A stretch of 64,000 nt of DNA from Anaeromyxobacter diazotrophicus (GCF_013340205.1 NZ_BJTG01000003.1:186001-250000), one strand, 5' to 3'. Positions 1 through 8,662 are shown, counted from the stretch's first letter. The notes: a model not told the origin generated them from the letters alone. Made by a program: numbers and translations.

Positions 1-1
1 G

Positions 2-640
2 TTTGCGACGCCGTACTCGCAGAGCACGGTGGCGCTCCACGCCTTCGCGGCGGCACGTCCGGACCTTGATCCGACGGCGGTCAGTCTGCCGTCACCGCTG
101 ACCGGGCGGAACACGCACCTCGACCCTGACTTCCGTCACATGACTTACGGTGACAGCGGCGCTCGGCGCGGGCGAGGGCTGTGCGAGTTCGAGCGGGGAG
201 ACCTCGTGGTCTTCTACGCCAGCCTTCGTCCCGTGCGCCCGTGCGAGCATCGCCTCGTCTACGCGATCATCGGGCTCTTCCGCGTCGTGGAGGCCATTCG
301 CTTGCGCGATGTGCCAAAGCACAGGTGGGCCGAGAACGCGCACACGCGACGGTTGGACCGAAAGGACACGGACATCATCGTCCGAGGCGATATCGCAACC
401 AGCGGGAGGCTGCGCCACTGCATCCCTATCGGAGAGTGGCGCGAGCGGTCGTATCGCGTCCGCCGCGATCTCCTGGAGGTCTGGGGCGACATCTCGTGCC
501 GCAACGGCTTCATCCAGCGCAGCGTCGTGCCCCCGACGTTCCGGGCCCCCGAGCGCTTCGTGGCGTGGTTCGACCGGCAGGACGCCGAACTCATCGCAGC
601 GAACAATCCAGAGACCTCCGAGATGGCGAGGGCACGATGA
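2..640 (+). CDS. Nmad3-like nucleotide-modification-associated protein (5' end outside window)
   Basis: The frame is open to the left edge, so the true start lies outside the window; the first internal start is a GTG at 29. The visible protein has the pattern of the Nmad3 family (nucleotide modification associated domain 3): a TYGD motif, a stretch reading GDLVVFYASL, then YAIIGLFRVVEA and a late FIQRSV segment. Members are small intracellular proteins often found in phages and modification or conflict islands; their biochemical role is not established. The stop codon overlaps the start of the next gene (ATGA), so the two are translationally coupled. The family assignment is from memory of the motif pattern and is moderate. 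No catalytic residue can be named. Confidence 0.6.
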   Translation, partial: FATPYSQSTVALHAFAAARPDLDPTAVSLPSPLTGRNTHLDPDFRHMTYGDSGARRGRGLCEFERGDLVVFYASLRPVRPCEHRLVYAIIGLFRVVEAIRLRDVPKHRWAENAHTRRLDRKDTDIIVRGDIATSGRLRHCIPIGEWRERSYRVRRDLLEVWGDISCRNGFIQRSVVPPTFRAPERFVAWFDRQDAELIAANNPETSEMARAR

Positions 641-1347
641 GGTTCTGGCTCTACAAGCTCACGTATGACAATGGCGGAGCGCCGTGCGCCTTCAGGTCCG
701 TCTTGTCGCTCGCGATCTGCAAACCGCGCATCAGGGAGTGGGCGCGGCCCGGAGACTGGATCGTGGGGTTCGGGGGGCGGAGCAGGCCGCAGTTGCGCGG
801 CGAGCGGCTCATCTACATGGCGGAGGTCGCGGAGAGGCTGACTCCTTGCCGCTACTACGAGGACGCCGCCTACGCCGGCAGGCCCGACTGCATCTACGAG
901 AGAAAGGGAGATGGACTCGTCTGGAAGCCCGGCAGCCGCTTCCATCTCTACGGGTCGGGCGTCGCGAGAGACCTCGGACCCGAGCCGCACTACCCCAAGG
1001 CGAACGTGCTCCTTAGCACCAACTTCCGCTACCTCGGCGCGGCCGGGACCGAAGACTACAAGGCCAAGCACCCCGCTCTCGCAGCGGCCGTGGAGGCGAA
1101 GGGGGTGGGGCAGTCGGCATACGAGCCGGGCTCGACCATCGGCCGCGAGCTTGCCGCGCTTCAGCGCGAACTCTGGCGAGAGCACGCCGACCGCCGCGTT
1201 CTCGGCCATTCGACAGAGCCTCCCGAACAGGGCGGCGAGTACGTGGACGCTGGTGCGGAAGGTCAGGTTGCCACGCGGCGCGGCCCGGGCTGCTCAGGGC
1301 CCAGAACCATCGTGCGTGAGCACCGACGACGCGGGGCGAGTTGCTGA
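637..1347 (+). CDS. Nmad2-like nucleotide-modification-associated protein
   Basis: This 236-residue protein begins at the ATG that overlaps the stop of the upstream gene. Its N-terminus matches the Nmad2 pattern well: a short strand (WLYKLTYDNGGAPCAF), then LAICKPRIR and GDWIVGFGG, followed by YMAEVAE and later NVLLSTNFRYLG. Nmad2 and Nmad3 proteins are commonly encoded side by side and have been linked by genome context to base hypermodification or its recognition; no reaction is proven. The C-terminal 60 residues are arginine-rich and low in recognisable structure and may be a degenerate extension. The pair sits just left of an IS66 transposon, so the operon may have been cut off from former downstream partners. 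Confidence 0.65.
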   Translation: MRFWLYKLTYDNGGAPCAFRSVLSLAICKPRIREWARPGDWIVGFGGRSRPQLRGERLIYMAEVAERLTPCRYYEDAAYAGRPDCIYERKGDGLVWKPGSRFHLYGSGVARDLGPEPHYPKANVLLSTNFRYLGAAGTEDYKAKHPALAAAVEAKGVGQSAYEPGSTIGRELAALQRELWREHADRRVLGHSTEPPEQGGEYVDAGAEGQVATRRGPGCSGPRTIVREHRRRGASC

Positions 1348-1450
1348 GACCCTTACAAATGTACGTTAGGACTGCCCACATTCCCCGACTTCCAGCGACT
1401 CGCTGAACAGCGCGCAACAGCCCAGAGTTCTGTAACCGCCCGGGAATTGA

Positions 1451-1488
1451 CGGGTGGCAGCGGTAGGCAGCCTGCGTCATCTCCTCCG
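1451..1488. repeat. Direct repeat, copy 1 (IS66 left-end subterminal sequence)
   Basis: CGGGTGGCAGCGG followed by GGCAGCCTGCGT and CTCCG occurs here and again at 2828-2863 with two mismatches and a 2-base gap. The copies flank the histidine kinase gene. This copy lies directly inside the transposon tip. Confidence 0.75.
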
Positions 1489-1613
1489 CGGTCTCATCGC
1501 GGAAAGAGCCGCGGACGACGACACAAGCCCACTGTGGACAGGCGACCACAGCGGGCGCCTGTGAGCTGGGTTCGCTACGAGCGAACAGACCTTCACGGCA
1601 CTACTTTCCGCCC

Positions 1614-2789
1614 ATGAAGCTGAGCGAATTCATACACGTCCATCAGAGTGAGATCGTTCAAGAGTGGGAGGCATTCGCTCAGACGTTGTTGCCCGCCGCC
1701 GCAGCCATGAGCAAGGCCGGGTTGCGCGATCACGCGTCCGAGATTCTCGCCGCGATCGAAGAAGACATCGAGACGCCGGAGGGCAGTGACGAGCAAGCGC
1801 GGAAGTCCAAGGGCCGGGGGCAGAGCGTACTGATGGGGACGGTCGGAAAGGTGCACGCGGTCCTTCGCATCGAGCATGGCTTCAGCATCGGTCAGCTTGT
1901 CGCCGAATACCGAGCCCTCCGTGCGAGCGTCCTCTGGCTGTACGAGCGTTCCGGCGGTCATGACGTGCGCGAGGTGACCCGGTTCAACGAATCGATCGAC
2001 GCGGCGCTGGCGGAAGCTACTACGCGGTTCATGGTCGTGATGGATCGGACACGCCATCAGTTCCTCGCCGTTCTCGGGCACGACCTACGCGCGCCGCTGA
2101 GTGCCGTCCTGATGACGGCCGCCCTGGTGGCCAGGGAAGGCGACAAGGGAGCCAAGGCCGCCGCGCGGATCGTCTCCAGCGTCGAACGGATGACGCGATT
2201 GGTAAACGACCTGATCGACTTGACCAGGACGCGACTGGGAAGCGGCATCCCCATCAATCCAGTCCCGGTGGATCTGGAGGTCATCGCCCGAGATGGAGTA
2301 TCGGAGTTCTGCGCGATCCACCCCGAATGCAACCTACAGTTCCATTCCAAGGGGGACCTCCGAGGCCACTGGGACCCGGACCGCCTCGCTCAAGTCTTGT
2401 CGAACCTGATCGGGAATGCGCTGCAACACGGAGAGCCCGGCAGGCCCGTTCGTGTCGCCGCGAGAGGCGATGCCGAACAAGTCGTCCTCGACGTCCACAA
2501 CGAGGGGGAGCCCATCCTCGATGCGCTTCTGGCGAACATCTTTGAGCCCATGGTGCGCCACGTGCGGGGGGGCGAGAGCGGACAGAAGACGAGCCTGGGT
2601 TTGGGGTTGCATATCGTCCGAGAGGTGACGTTGGCGCATGGAGGGACCGTGGCCGTTACGTCCACCGCTGGGCAGGGGACGACGTTTTCGGTTCGGCTTC
2701 CGCGCCGCGCCGTCGCAACTCCTCTCTCGCCCGCCTCGGCCGACCGGCCCGACGAGCATGATGCTACCGGAGGGTTCGTTGTCCACTGA
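1614..2789 (+). CDS. Sensor histidine kinase with RsbRD-like N-terminal domain
   Basis: This 391-residue soluble protein has no membrane segment. Residues 1-140 are helical and resemble the RsbRD (RsbT co-antagonist, N-terminal) domain of stress sensors. The HisKA dimerisation helix follows, with the phospho-acceptor His156 in the motif LGHDLRAPL. The C-terminal ATPase domain shows the N-box (NLIGNALQHG) and the G-rich boxes (SLGLGLHIVREV and GTTFSVRLP). It should autophosphorylate on ATP and pass phosphate to a response regulator, but none is encoded nearby, so the partner is presumably a host protein. It lies inside the IS66 transposon between two direct repeats, so it travels as a passenger gene. 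The 3' tail of about 25 residues after the kinase core has no recognisable domain. Confidence 0.9.
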   Translation: MKLSEFIHVHQSEIVQEWEAFAQTLLPAAAAMSKAGLRDHASEILAAIEEDIETPEGSDEQARKSKGRGQSVLMGTVGKVHAVLRIEHGFSIGQLVAEYRALRASVLWLYERSGGHDVREVTRFNESIDAALAEATTRFMVVMDRTRHQFLAVLGHDLRAPLSAVLMTAALVAREGDKGAKAAARIVSSVERMTRLVNDLIDLTRTRLGSGIPINPVPVDLEVIARDGVSEFCAIHPECNLQFHSKGDLRGHWDPDRLAQVLSNLIGNALQHGEPGRPVRVAARGDAEQVVLDVHNEGEPILDALLANIFEPMVRHVRGGESGQKTSLGLGLHIVREVTLAHGGTVAVTSTAGQGTTFSVRLPRRAVATPLSPASADRPDEHDATGGFVVH

Positions 2790-2827
2790 CCCGGATGCAT
2801 AGGCCGGCTGTTGCGAGTGTGTCGGCG

Positions 2828-2863
2828 CGGGTGGCAGCGGAAGGCAGCCTGCGTGATCCTCCG
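2828..2863. repeat. Direct repeat, copy 2
   Basis: Second copy of the 36-38-bp repeat at 1451-1488. Because copy 1 is the subterminal part of the present IS66 left end, copy 2 looks like an older inner left end that has lost its GTAACC tip. That would explain how the kinase gene became enclosed. Confidence 0.7.
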
Positions 2864-2941
2864 GGCAGCTTGTGGCGAGGAGCGGGCCGAACCCCTTCTT
2901 GCACAAGGTGACGACCGGTCAGGCCGGGGCATGCTTCGGCG

Positions 2942-3270
2942 GTGACGACTCGGTCGGCGAAGGCGGCGTTCTCGGGGCGGTGGCGGCTGTCGTGGACGCG
3001 GGTCTGGAGCAAGGATGCACTCGACCTCGTCGAGCCAGCGTTCATCGAGTTCAAGCGGGAGAGCGATGCGGACCTCGGCGCCTTCGCGATGATCGCGTTG
3101 ACCGGCTGCACTGCTACTACGGGCTGCGCGACGGACTCCCCGCGGTCGAGTTCACCTGGCAAGGCACGGACGAGGGGGACGAGCGTTGTGGCCGGGGCTG
3201 GGCAGTTCTCGAGTATGACGGAAAGCTTCGGGGTCACCTCTTCATCCATTGCGGGGACGACTCCGAGTTC
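2942..3270 (+). pseudogene. Frameshifted conserved hypothetical gene
   Basis: Two adjacent frames together read as one short acidic protein. The first frame (from 2942) gives SKDALDLVEPAFIEF; the second takes over near 3095-3105 and gives CYYGLRDGLPAVEFTW, DERCGRGWAVLE and HLFIHCGDDSEFVA. I recognise this as a common bacterial hypothetical family of about 110 residues whose members carry a GRGWA and a GDDS motif; the function is unknown to me. A single-base frameshift near 3100 breaks it. It lies inside the IS66 transposon next to the tnpC end, so it is a second, decayed passenger. Confidence 0.65.
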
Positions 3271-3693
3271 GTCGCAGAGCGCGAGCCGCAGCTCGCTCGC
3301 GGATCACGACGGGCCGGGACGAAGCGGCGTCCATCGGTGGGGTAACAGCTCGTCGATGCGCGCGGCGGGGTGCGTCTGCACGCGGAGCAGGACGTCGGCG
3401 AGGTAGGCGACCGGATTCACCTCGTTCGCCTCGCACGTCGCGATCAGCGAGTAGAGACCGGCCAAGTTATCCCCGGCGTCGTCGTGGCCGACGAAGAGGA
3501 AGTTCTTTCGCCCGAGCGCCGCGACGCGGAGCGCCCGCTCCGAGGCGTTGTTGTCGATGGGGAGGTGCGGGTCGGTGAGGAACAGGGTGAGCGCGTTCCA
3601 CTGCCCGAGCGCGTAGCCGATCGCCTCGCCCATCGGGCTCTTCGGTGGATGCCGTGGGTGCTCGGCGTCTAAATAGGCTGCACTGAACCTGGA

Positions 3694-4020
3694 TCAGATC
3701 CGCATGAGCCTGCGCTGCGCTGCGTTGAAGGCTCTTGGATCCATGCCAGCCTCGCGGCGCGTCGGGTACAGCTTCTTCTTGTGGTCGAGGCCGTAGAAGA
3801 GCGTGCCGTGGATGCCCTGGGCGGTCTTCTTGTCCACCGGGCGCGTCCACAGCTTCGCGAGAAGCGCGCCCCCGCGACGTTCCCCAAGGCGCTCGGCGAT
3901 CTCATCCGGGAATGCGATGTCTGTCTTTTCGGGGAAGAGCGCCTCGAAATCCTTCTCGCTGACCGCGAAGAGGCTGTACGTGCAGTTCCGGGCGTCGTCG
4001 ATCACCTGGATGTTCTTCAC
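3694..4020 (-). CDS. Hypothetical protein, passenger inside the IS630-type element
   Basis: This complete 108-residue frame has an even, protein-like composition: MKNIQVIDDARNCTYSLFAV at the start, IHGTLFYGLDHKKKLYPTRR in the middle and an RAFNAAQRRLMRI end. I recall similar small hypothetical proteins scattered in proteobacterial genomes but know no function. It is convergent-opposite to the transposase and lies entirely between the IS630 inverted repeats. It therefore moves with the element, either as cargo or as an accessory factor. It is not an antisense shadow, since the plus-strand frames over it have no recognisable product. Confidence 0.7.
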   Translation of the reverse strand: MKNIQVIDDARNCTYSLFAVSEKDFEALFPEKTDIAFPDEIAERLGERRGGALLAKLWTRPVDKKTAQGIHGTLFYGLDHKKKLYPTRREAGMDPRAFNAAQRRLMRI

Positions 4021-4134
4021 CTTAACCTCATCGAGGAGAAGCTGCGCTGGCTGCGGCAGAAAGATCGAGAGAGGGGACCAACTAGGCTACGAGTGAAGTC
4101 GCCAAACACCACTCAAGCCCAGGAGATCCCCGCG

Positions 4135-5175
4135 ATGACCATAAGCCTTCGGCTCGACCGAGGGCAACGACGACGGATGCAGCGGCTCCTCAAGAAGACC
4201 CGCAGCCGGATCGAGGCGCTCCGCGCCAGGATCCTCCTGCTGCTCGACGAGGGAGTCGTGCCCGGCGTCGTCGCCGAGATGGCGGGCTGCGCTCGCGCCA
4301 CCGTCTATCGCACGCTCTACCGCTTTGAGGACCTCGGTGAGGACGGGCTCCTCGACCAGCGCCAGCAGCGGCCGCCGAGCAAGGTCACGGCCGAGGTCGA
4401 GCAGCGCCTCGTCGGCTACATCGACGGCACGCCGCAGGGCTTCGGGTGGCAGCGAACGACGTGGACGCTGGAGCTGCTCGCGGTGCAGCTCACGCTCGAC
4501 ACCGGTGTACGCCTGAGCCGCAGTCACGTGCGGAACGTGTTGCTGGCCAACCAAGTGCGGCGCGGGCGCCCGCGCGTCGGCTTGCGCATCCCGGTGCGAG
4601 GTCGGCGTCGAATCCTGAACGAGATCGACCGCTTGGTGGAGAGAGCAGACGCCGAGGACGAGGTCTTCTATGTGGACGAGGCCGACATCGACCTCAACCC
4701 GCGGATCGGCACGACATACATGCGCCGGGGCAAGCAGCTCGTCGTGCTTACGCCCGGCAAGAACGTGAAGCGGTACGTGGCTGGCGGTCTCAACGCTAGG
4801 AGCGGCAAGGTCGTCCACGTGGCGGCCGAGCGAAAGAACTCCGAGCTCTTCCTTGCCCTGGTCGATGCGCTTCGCCGCGCCTACCGGCGTGCCAGGCGCA
4901 TCCACCTCGTCCTCGACAACTTCATCATCCACAAATCGAGGAGGACGCTTCGCCACCTGGCCGGACTCGTCGGGCGCGTCGTGCTCCACTTCTTGCCGCC
5001 CTACTCGCCGGAGTCGAACATCATCGAGCGGCTCTGGAAGCAGCTCCACGACCACGTCACCCGCAACCACACGCACCGAGCCATCGAGCCGCTCATGGAG
5101 GCCGTGGATGAATTCATCGCGGGAGCCCAACCCTTCCCTGGAACACAGGTCTCGACGCTGGCACATGCGGCCTGA
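4135..5175 (+). CDS. IS630-family DDE transposase
   Basis: This 346-residue protein starts at the ATG reading MTISLRLDRGQRRRMQ. The N-terminal half contains a helix-turn-helix region (VVAEMAGCARATVYRTLYRF). The DDE core shows VDEADIDL (first Asp), LVLDNFIIHKS (second Asp) and LPPYSPESNIIERLWK (catalytic Glu), the classic IS630 arrangement. Length and motif spacing match a full-length enzyme, so it may be active. It is encoded between the terminal repeats at 3669 and 5204. Confidence 0.92.
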   Translation: MTISLRLDRGQRRRMQRLLKKTRSRIEALRARILLLLDEGVVPGVVAEMAGCARATVYRTLYRFEDLGEDGLLDQRQQRPPSKVTAEVEQRLVGYIDGTPQGFGWQRTTWTLELLAVQLTLDTGVRLSRSHVRNVLLANQVRRGRPRVGLRIPVRGRRRILNEIDRLVERADAEDEVFYVDEADIDLNPRIGTTYMRRGKQLVVLTPGKNVKRYVAGGLNARSGKVVHVAAERKNSELFLALVDALRRAYRRARRIHLVLDNFIIHKSRRTLRHLAGLVGRVVLHFLPPYSPESNIIERLWKQLHDHVTRNHTHRAIEPLMEAVDEFIAGAQPFPGTQVSTLAHAA

Positions 5176-5240
5176 ATGTCTCAGGAAAAGTGCAGGCTAT
5201 TTAGCCACGCCCTGAACTCATCCATCACCGCGCGGCTACG

Positions 5241-6685
5241 CATGCGTGATCGGTTAGCACGCCCACCCGCGCTTCAGGGTGGCCCTGCCGACATTGGGGT
5301 CCAGCGCTTCTCGTGAGAGGAGACGGTGCCATTTCCGGAGCCGCGCCGCGTCGGGGACCTCGCCCAGGAGCGCCGCGACGAGATCGCCGGCGATGGTTGC
5401 GAGCGCGTCGGTGACGCGCCGTTCGGAGACGCGGCGCGCGGCGTCGGTGCGGTCGCGCAGGGAGCGCCACACCGAGCGGCTCACCGCGAGGCCGATGAGC
5501 GCGGCGTAGACGAGGGCCTCGACCACGGCGCGCTTGGCGGAGGCGAGCTGCGCCATCCGCAAGTGGCTCTTCAGTTCGCGGAAGACGAGCTCGATCTCCC
5601 AACGTGCAGCGTAGGTCTTCGCCACCTCGGCCGGCCCGAGGATCGTGATCGGCACGTTGGTGACGTACCAGTGGTGCTTGCGCGCGCCACCGTGGCGGAC
5701 GCCGACCACGCGGAAGTAGGCGCGCTCGCGGGTCTTGCGGCTGAGGTACGAGCGCCGCTCGAAGTCGACCTGCACGATGAGGTCCACCACCTCGCGCGCG
5801 AGCCGGTCCTTCACCTCGCCGAGCCGGTGCCCCCGCAGGCGCCGCGATGCCCCGCGCCAGCGACGGTTCTCGCCGATGATGAGCGGGTTCGCGTCATCGC
5901 GCAGCCGACTCACGAAGTAGCCGCCGTTCTTCTTGATGCGCTCGAAGAGGTGCCACTTGAAGTAGCCGAGGTCGAAGAGCAGCAGCCGGCCGCGCACCCA
6001 CGGGCCGACGGGGAGGCGGCGCCGCTCGTTCACGCGCTCGCCGGTGATGGAGACGCTGCGAGGTCCGGCGCCGACGACGCTCATGACGAGGTGCAGCTTC
6101 ATCGCGGCGCGGGTGTGGTTCGTGCGGCACGCCTTGTAGGCGCGCTCGAGCGCGTCGCGCAGCCTGATCACCGTCGCATCGGCGACGCAGACGTCCTTGA
6201 ACCGCGCGAGGTGATCGCGCAGAGGGCCTGCCGGCTCGGCGGTCCGCGCGATGGCTCGCCCGAGCGCAGCGCGCAGGAACCGGACCGTCCGCTCGTTGAA
6301 CCAGTCGTAGAAGGAGGAGGGTACGAGCGCGACGCCGGTCGCGCCGGCGAAGAACTTCCGCAGCGACGCGATGCTGCGACGGTGACCGGTTCCGAAGCCC
6401 AGCACGACCGCCCAGAAGAACGCCGCCGGGTCGACCTTGCGACGGCGCTCGACGAGCCCCGACTCACGTGCGGCGGCGTTCAGCCACCGGGTGGGGAACA
6501 GCCGTCGCAGCTCCGCGGGGATGCTGGTACTCTTGCTCGCGGCCATCGTTCCTCCGGATTCGGTTCACGCCTCGCAACGCGAACCAGATCAGAGGCCGGT
6601 GGCCGTTTCCACTTTTCGGATCGAAGAACCAGCCCTTACGCGCGTTCAGGCGAGCTCGGACCGCCCGCTAAACCGAACACGCATG
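5241..6685. mobile_element. IS4-type element inserted in tnpC, 10-bp target duplication
   Basis: The inverted ends read CATGCGTGATCGGTTAGC from 5241 and the complement of CATGCGTGTTCGGTTTAGC ending at 6685. The 10 bases CGCGGCTACG stand directly outside on both sides (5231-5240 and 6686-6695), the duplication length typical of IS4. Deleting the element with one duplication joins the tnpC frame. The element holds a single transposase gene. The two inserts are separated by only 37 bases of the host IS66. Confidence 0.88.
5254..6546 (-). CDS. IS4-family transposase
   Basis: This full-length 430-residue DDE transposase has catalytic residues in VCVADATVIRL (Asp), LLLFDLGYFKWHLFERI (Asp) and, far downstream after the beta-strand insertion, YAARWEIELVFRELKSHLRM. 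The last carries the YREK-like signature of IS4 with the catalytic Glu. It starts at ATG 6546 (MAASKSTSIPAELRRLF) and stops 13 bases inside the left terminal repeat. No frameshift is visible, so it may be functional. Confidence 0.92.
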   Translation of the reverse strand: MAASKSTSIPAELRRLFPTRWLNAAARESGLVERRRKVDPAAFFWAVVLGFGTGHRRSIASLRKFFAGATGVALVPSSFYDWFNERTVRFLRAALGRAIARTAEPAGPLRDHLARFKDVCVADATVIRLRDALERAYKACRTNHTRAAMKLHLVMSVVGAGPRSVSITGERVNERRRLPVGPWVRGRLLLFDLGYFKWHLFERIKKNGGYFVSRLRDDANPLIIGENRRWRGASRRLRGHRLGEVKDRLAREVVDLIVQVDFERRSYLSRKTRERAYFRVVGVRHGGARKHHWYVTNVPITILGPAEVAKTYAARWEIELVFRELKSHLRMAQLASAKRAVVEALVYAALIGLAVSRSVWRSLRDRTDAARRVSERRVTDALATIAGDLVAALLGEVPDAARLRKWHRLLSREALDPNVGRATLKRGWAC

Positions 6686-7870
6686 CGCGGCTACGCGTTT
6701 GCCGCATCGCGAGGTGCTCGGGCGTGCCGAGCAGATCCGCGTCCAGGGCGGTGCGCTCGATCCGGTAGACCTCGAGGATGAAGTCCATCGCCCGCTTCGC
6801 CGCGTCCGGCGCGGCAGACTGTGCGTCGAAGAACTTCCTGCGAAGGTGGGCAAGGCAACCGGCGCGCTCGCGGCCACCGGGCAGCGTCACCTTGTTGTAG
6901 CCGGAGTAGCCGTCGACGAGCAGCTTGCCGATCGTATCCGCGAGAACGCGCACGGGCGTCGCACCGGAGCGGCTTCGCGAGAAGACGTAGGCGATGATCT
7001 CCTTCTCGGCCTCGTCACGCCCGATGAAGCTCCAGAGCCAAGCTGTGCGCGTCTTGCCCTTCTCCTGCACGCGGTGCGTGGTCTCGTCGGCGAGCACGAT
7101 CTCCTTCTCGGCCACGAGGTGAAGCAGCCGCTCCGAGAGTGGCTTCGTGAGCTCGGCCGTGCGGTGGAAGAGATCACCGAGCGTCGAGTCGTTCACCTGC
7201 ACTCCGACGCGGCGATATGCCTTCGCCTGGCGATGCAGGGGGAGCGAGTCGGCGCACTTCGAGACCACGACCTGCGCCATGAACATCGGTCCGAAGCGGG
7301 CCTTGTCGTAGACCTTCTCGGGCCCGTCGGCGGTTACGATCCCCTCGCCGCAGCGACAGCGGAGCTTCTCCTGGATGTGTAGCTGCCGCTCGATCATCGC
7401 CGGCACGAGTTCATACAGCTCGGTCATCGCGCCGGCGCCGAGCGGCGTGAACTCGTGGCCGCCGCACTTCAGGCAGACCCTCTGGTCGTCGCGGACCGTG
7501 TGCTCGATCTTGCGCGTGACGAGCTGGCGCTTCTTCTCGGCGTTCTCGCGCCGAGTCTGGAGGGCGGTGAGCCGGTCGGCCTCCGCGCGTGCGGGATCGC
7601 GTATCGCCACCGCGACCGGCGGCATCTTCTCGGAGCGCTTGCCGAAGACGTGACGCTGCAGCTTCTCGATGGTCGCCTGCACGGAGGCGAACTGCTCGCT
7701 TAGCCTCGAAAGGGAGTCGCCTTGCTGCTGAATGATCTGGGCCTGTTCGGAGATGGTCTGCTGCGCGGTCTCGAGCGAGGTGGTCGCGGCGTCGAGCCGG
7801 GCGCCGAGACCCTCGGCCCGGTCGCGCCACTCGCAGCGGTGATCGTCGCTCCCCATCGACGATCGTCAGA

Positions 7871-8272
7871 TCACGTTGGGGGCGGCTTGTCCATGGGGCG
7901 ACCGGCCTGACGATCCACCTGGGATGGGGGCGTCCAGTGCTCGGGGCGGCGGACGCGGCCGAAGTCGATCCCGTCGAGCAACATCGCGAGCTGCGTCGCG
8001 TCGATCTCGACCGCCATCGACGAGGCATCCATGTGCGGAAGCTTGAACTGGCCGCGCTCGAGCCGTTTGTAGATGAGCACGAAGCCGCCCTTGTCCCAGG
8101 TGAGGATCTTCACCCGGTCGCAGCGCCGCGAGACGAACACGAAGAGATGGCCCGAGTACGCGTCCTTCTCGAGCTCCTCCTGCACGATGGCCATGAGCCC
8201 GTCGATGGACTTCCGCATGTCGATCGGCGTCGAGCCGATGAAGATGCGGACCGACCGCGGGATCGTGATCAC
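7871..8272 (-). CDS. tnpB: IS66 accessory protein TnpB
   Basis: The 133-residue protein is a typical IS66 Orf2 (TnpB): SVRIFIGSTPIDMRKSIDGL near the N-terminus, then LFVFVSRRCDRVKILTWDKG and LIYKRLERGQF. IS66 elements need it together with TnpA and TnpC for efficient transposition, although its biochemical role is unclear. It lies between tnpA (6 bases upstream) and tnpC (14 bases downstream) in the standard order. The gene is intact, so it could still support IS66-type cassettes elsewhere, including the one at 30.5 kb, if TnpC were supplied in trans. Confidence 0.92.
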   Translation of the reverse strand: MITIPRSVRIFIGSTPIDMRKSIDGLMAIVQEELEKDAYSGHLFVFVSRRCDRVKILTWDKGGFVLIYKRLERGQFKLPHMDASSMAVEIDATQLAMLLDGIDFGRVRRPEHWTPPSQVDRQAGRPMDKPPPT

Positions 8273-8278
8273 GCTGGC

Positions 8279-8662
8279 CTACAGCGCCGCGGCGAGGGCA
8301 CGGAGGTAGCTGACGTCCGTGCCGGCCGGGAACCGTACGCGGGCGCCCGACGGCAGCGCGAGCTCGAGGAATTCGTCGCCGGCGGCGACGATCAGCTGCC
8401 GCCGCGGCTTCGCCGCGGACGCTACCACGCGCACCGCCACGAGACGCGAGTCCTCGCCGTCGGCGGCGCACGCGGGCACTTGACCAGGCTGCTTTGTGTC
8501 ATCGGCGACGAGCGGCCGAGACTCCTTGCGCAGCCGGTAGAGCCAGTTGCGCAGGTTGCTGAACGAGATCCCGCGCTCGGTCGCGAACTCGCGCTGCGTC
8601 AGGTCGCTCGACTCGAAGTCGGCGACGAGCTTCATCCACCGGGCCCGCTCTTGGTCGTCCAT
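8279..8662 (-). CDS. tnpA: IS66 accessory protein TnpA (helix-turn-helix)
   Basis: This is the first gene of the IS66 operon, 127 residues from the ATG reading MDDQERARWMKLVADFE. The N-terminal half is a helix-turn-helix (LTQREFATERGISFSNLRNW), as in IS66 Orf1 proteins. The C-terminal half contains LELALPSGARVRFPAGTDV, also typical of this family. An upstream in-frame ATG at 8695 would add 11 residues but extends toward the terminal repeat, so the later start is preferred. Confidence 0.88.
   Translation of the reverse strand: MDDQERARWMKLVADFESSDLTQREFATERGISFSNLRNWLYRLRKESRPLVADDTKQPGQVPACAADGEDSRLVAVRVVASAAKPRRQLIVAAGDEFLELALPSGARVRFPAGTDVSYLRALAAAL

Larger units (their letters stand above)
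3670..5203. mobile_element. IS630-type element inserted in tnpC, with a passenger gene
   Basis: The ends are near-perfect inverted repeats: CTAAATAGGCTGCACT at 3669-3684 and its complement with one mismatch at 5189-5204. TA dinucleotides at 3670-3671 and 5202-5203 fit the TA target duplication of the IS630/Tc1 group. Deleting the element with one TA restores the tnpC frame. At about 1.53 kb it is longer than a typical IS630 (1.1-1.2 kb) because it also encloses a 108-residue gene on the opposite strand. Confidence 0.85.
3304..7856 (-). pseudogene. tnpC: IS66 transposase TnpC, split by IS630 and IS4 insertions
   Basis: The N-terminal part (7856 down to about 6686) has a coiled-coil start, a zinc-finger region (CLKCGG, later CRCG), the first catalytic Asp in VLADETTH and the second in LLVDGYSGYN. 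It stops at the IS4 element. A 37-base piece survives at 5204-5240, and the C-terminal part (3671 down to 3304) holds the catalytic Glu in IDNNASERALR. Joining the three pieces after deleting each insertion plus one target copy gives one uninterrupted frame: EHLAMRQTRSRAVMDEF, then RAWLDAEHPRHPPKSPMGEA. This shows both insertions are secondary and the gene was intact before them. The transposon itself can therefore no longer make TnpC. Note that 3670-5203 and 5241-6685 within these coordinates belong to the two inserts. Confidence 0.9.
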
